Shown piece by piece: positions 5,139 through 5,712 of a DNA stretch of 5,712 nt (the stretch's first letter is position 1; every line of letters begins with the position of its first letter). Under the pieces are notes generated by a model, which did not search any database, was not told where the DNA came from, and was given only the letters and a program-made list of their open reading frames with translations. Origin of the DNA: Elusimicrobiota bacterium (GTDB taxonomy: Bacteria; Elusimicrobiota; Elusimicrobia; UBA1565; UBA9628); the NCBI GenBank assembly GCA_028865585.1, contig JAGWJU010000092.1, forward strand, positions 1-5,712, written 5' to 3'. The position numbers and the translations under genes were made by a program.

Positions 5139-5712
5139 ATGTCCGCGGAGCCGGCGTTCGACCCCAACTCGGCGTCAACGCCGGATTCCGGGATTTTCGG
5201 CCTTCCTTGTCTAGAGAAGGACGCGGCTCTGGTTTACGTCCCGGCGCCGTGGGAGGCGACGGTCTCCTACGGCGGAGGAACGGCCGGAGCGCCCGCGGCG
5301 GTGCTCCGCGCCAGCCGGCAAGTCGATCTCTATGACGGGGACGTCGAAAAGCCCTATGCCGCGGGGCTTTTCCTGCGGCGCGCCGACCAAAAAATCCGTT
5401 CCTTAAACGCCAGGGCTCGCGCCGCCGCGCGAAAGATCATCGCGGCCGGCGGAGCACAAGGACGCAAATCTCTTCAAAAGCACGCGGCCCTCGTCAACGC
5501 ACTTGGCGCCGAACTTAACGACAGTGTGCGAAAATCCGTCGAGACCGTTTTAGCCGCGGGAAAAATTCCTGCCGTACTTGGCGGCGACCACTCGGTGCCC
5601 TACGGCGCCTTCCGGGCCGCCGCCGCGACGCACGGAACGTTCGGTCTCCTGCACTTCGACGCCCACCACGACATGCGCGCGGCCTACGAAGGCTTCCGCT
5701 GGTCTCACGCCT
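5139..5712 (+). CDS. agmatinase/arginase-family ureohydrolase, C-terminus cut by window edge
   Basis: I read this open frame directly: 191 residues from ATG 5139 to the window edge without a stop. Two hallmark binuclear manganese motifs of the ureohydrolase fold are present: GGDHS (148-152, ligand His151) and DAHHD (174-178, ligands Asp174, His176, Asp178), followed by EGFRWSHA (184-191). The N-terminal PAPWEATVSYGGGTAGAPAA (35-54) and VDLYD (62-66) resemble a less studied agmatinase-like subgroup rather than classical SpeB. Such enzymes hydrolyse guanidino compounds to urea or related products; the substrate here cannot be told. The second DxD metal motif lies beyond the edge. The start has only a weak purine stretch (AAAAGA) upstream and no true Shine-Dalgarno. 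It is the first possible start after the in-frame SOD stop, so it may rely on coupling with SOD translation. Confidence 0.88.
   Translation, partial: MSAEPAFDPNSASTPDSGIFGLPCLEKDAALVYVPAPWEATVSYGGGTAGAPAAVLRASRQVDLYDGDVEKPYAAGLFLRRADQKIRSLNARARAAARKIIAAGGAQGRKSLQKHAALVNALGAELNDSVRKSVETVLAAGKIPAVLGGDHSVPYGAFRAAAATHGTFGLLHFDAHHDMRAAYEGFRWSHA

Overview
The window comes from a GC-rich genome (roughly 60% G+C by eye). The organism is probably a Gram-negative, diderm bacterium: one gene encodes a Sec-exported, beta-barrel-like protein, and the ribosome binding sites are classical AGGAGG/GGAGG with sigma70-like promoter hexamers. The sequence does not fix the phylum. There are no rRNA, tRNA, CRISPR or transposon signals. 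Six genes fill the window, four complete and two cut by the edges.

Left part, minus strand. At the left edge is the N-terminal ~257 residues of an SPFH-domain protein of the YdjI type (start at 773). It has its own TTGACA/TACAGT promoter and a strong Shine-Dalgarno. Upstream of it, after a terminator-like stretch, lies a 655-residue membrane-anchored protein. Its parts are a signal or anchor segment, a glycine-rich linker, a membrane segment, and then two tandem copies of a Tim44/NTF2-like region plus zinc ribbon, ending in a TerB-like helical domain. SPFH/YdjI proteins in other bacteria work with zinc-ribbon membrane proteins and PspA in envelope-stress systems, so these two genes look like one membrane-associated module.

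Middle, minus strand. Upstream of the Tim44/zinc-ribbon gene are an exported beta-barrel-like protein of unknown function, whose stop codon overlaps the TTG start of the Tim44 gene by 4 bases, and a single-domain rhodanese. The likely transcription unit is rhodanese, barrel protein, Tim44/zinc-ribbon/TerB protein. It starts from a promoter with a perfect TATAAT at 4403-4408. Three hairpins punctuate it: one in the rhodanese leader, one between rhodanese and barrel gene, and one inside the first codons of the Tim44 gene.

Right part, plus strand. Divergent from the rhodanese gene is an iron-type superoxide dismutase with all four metal ligands. It is followed 30 bases later by the first 191 residues of an agmatinase/arginase-family ureohydrolase that runs off the right edge. 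The two divergent promoters share a 17-base inverted repeat covering both predicted -35 positions, so rhodanese and SOD may be controlled together, possibly by oxidative or sulfur stress.

The best candidate for something under-described is the combination of the two-fold Tim44-like/zinc-ribbon/TerB membrane protein with its SPFH partner, the unknown barrel protein, and a terminator-like hairpin inside the Tim44 gene's own start region.
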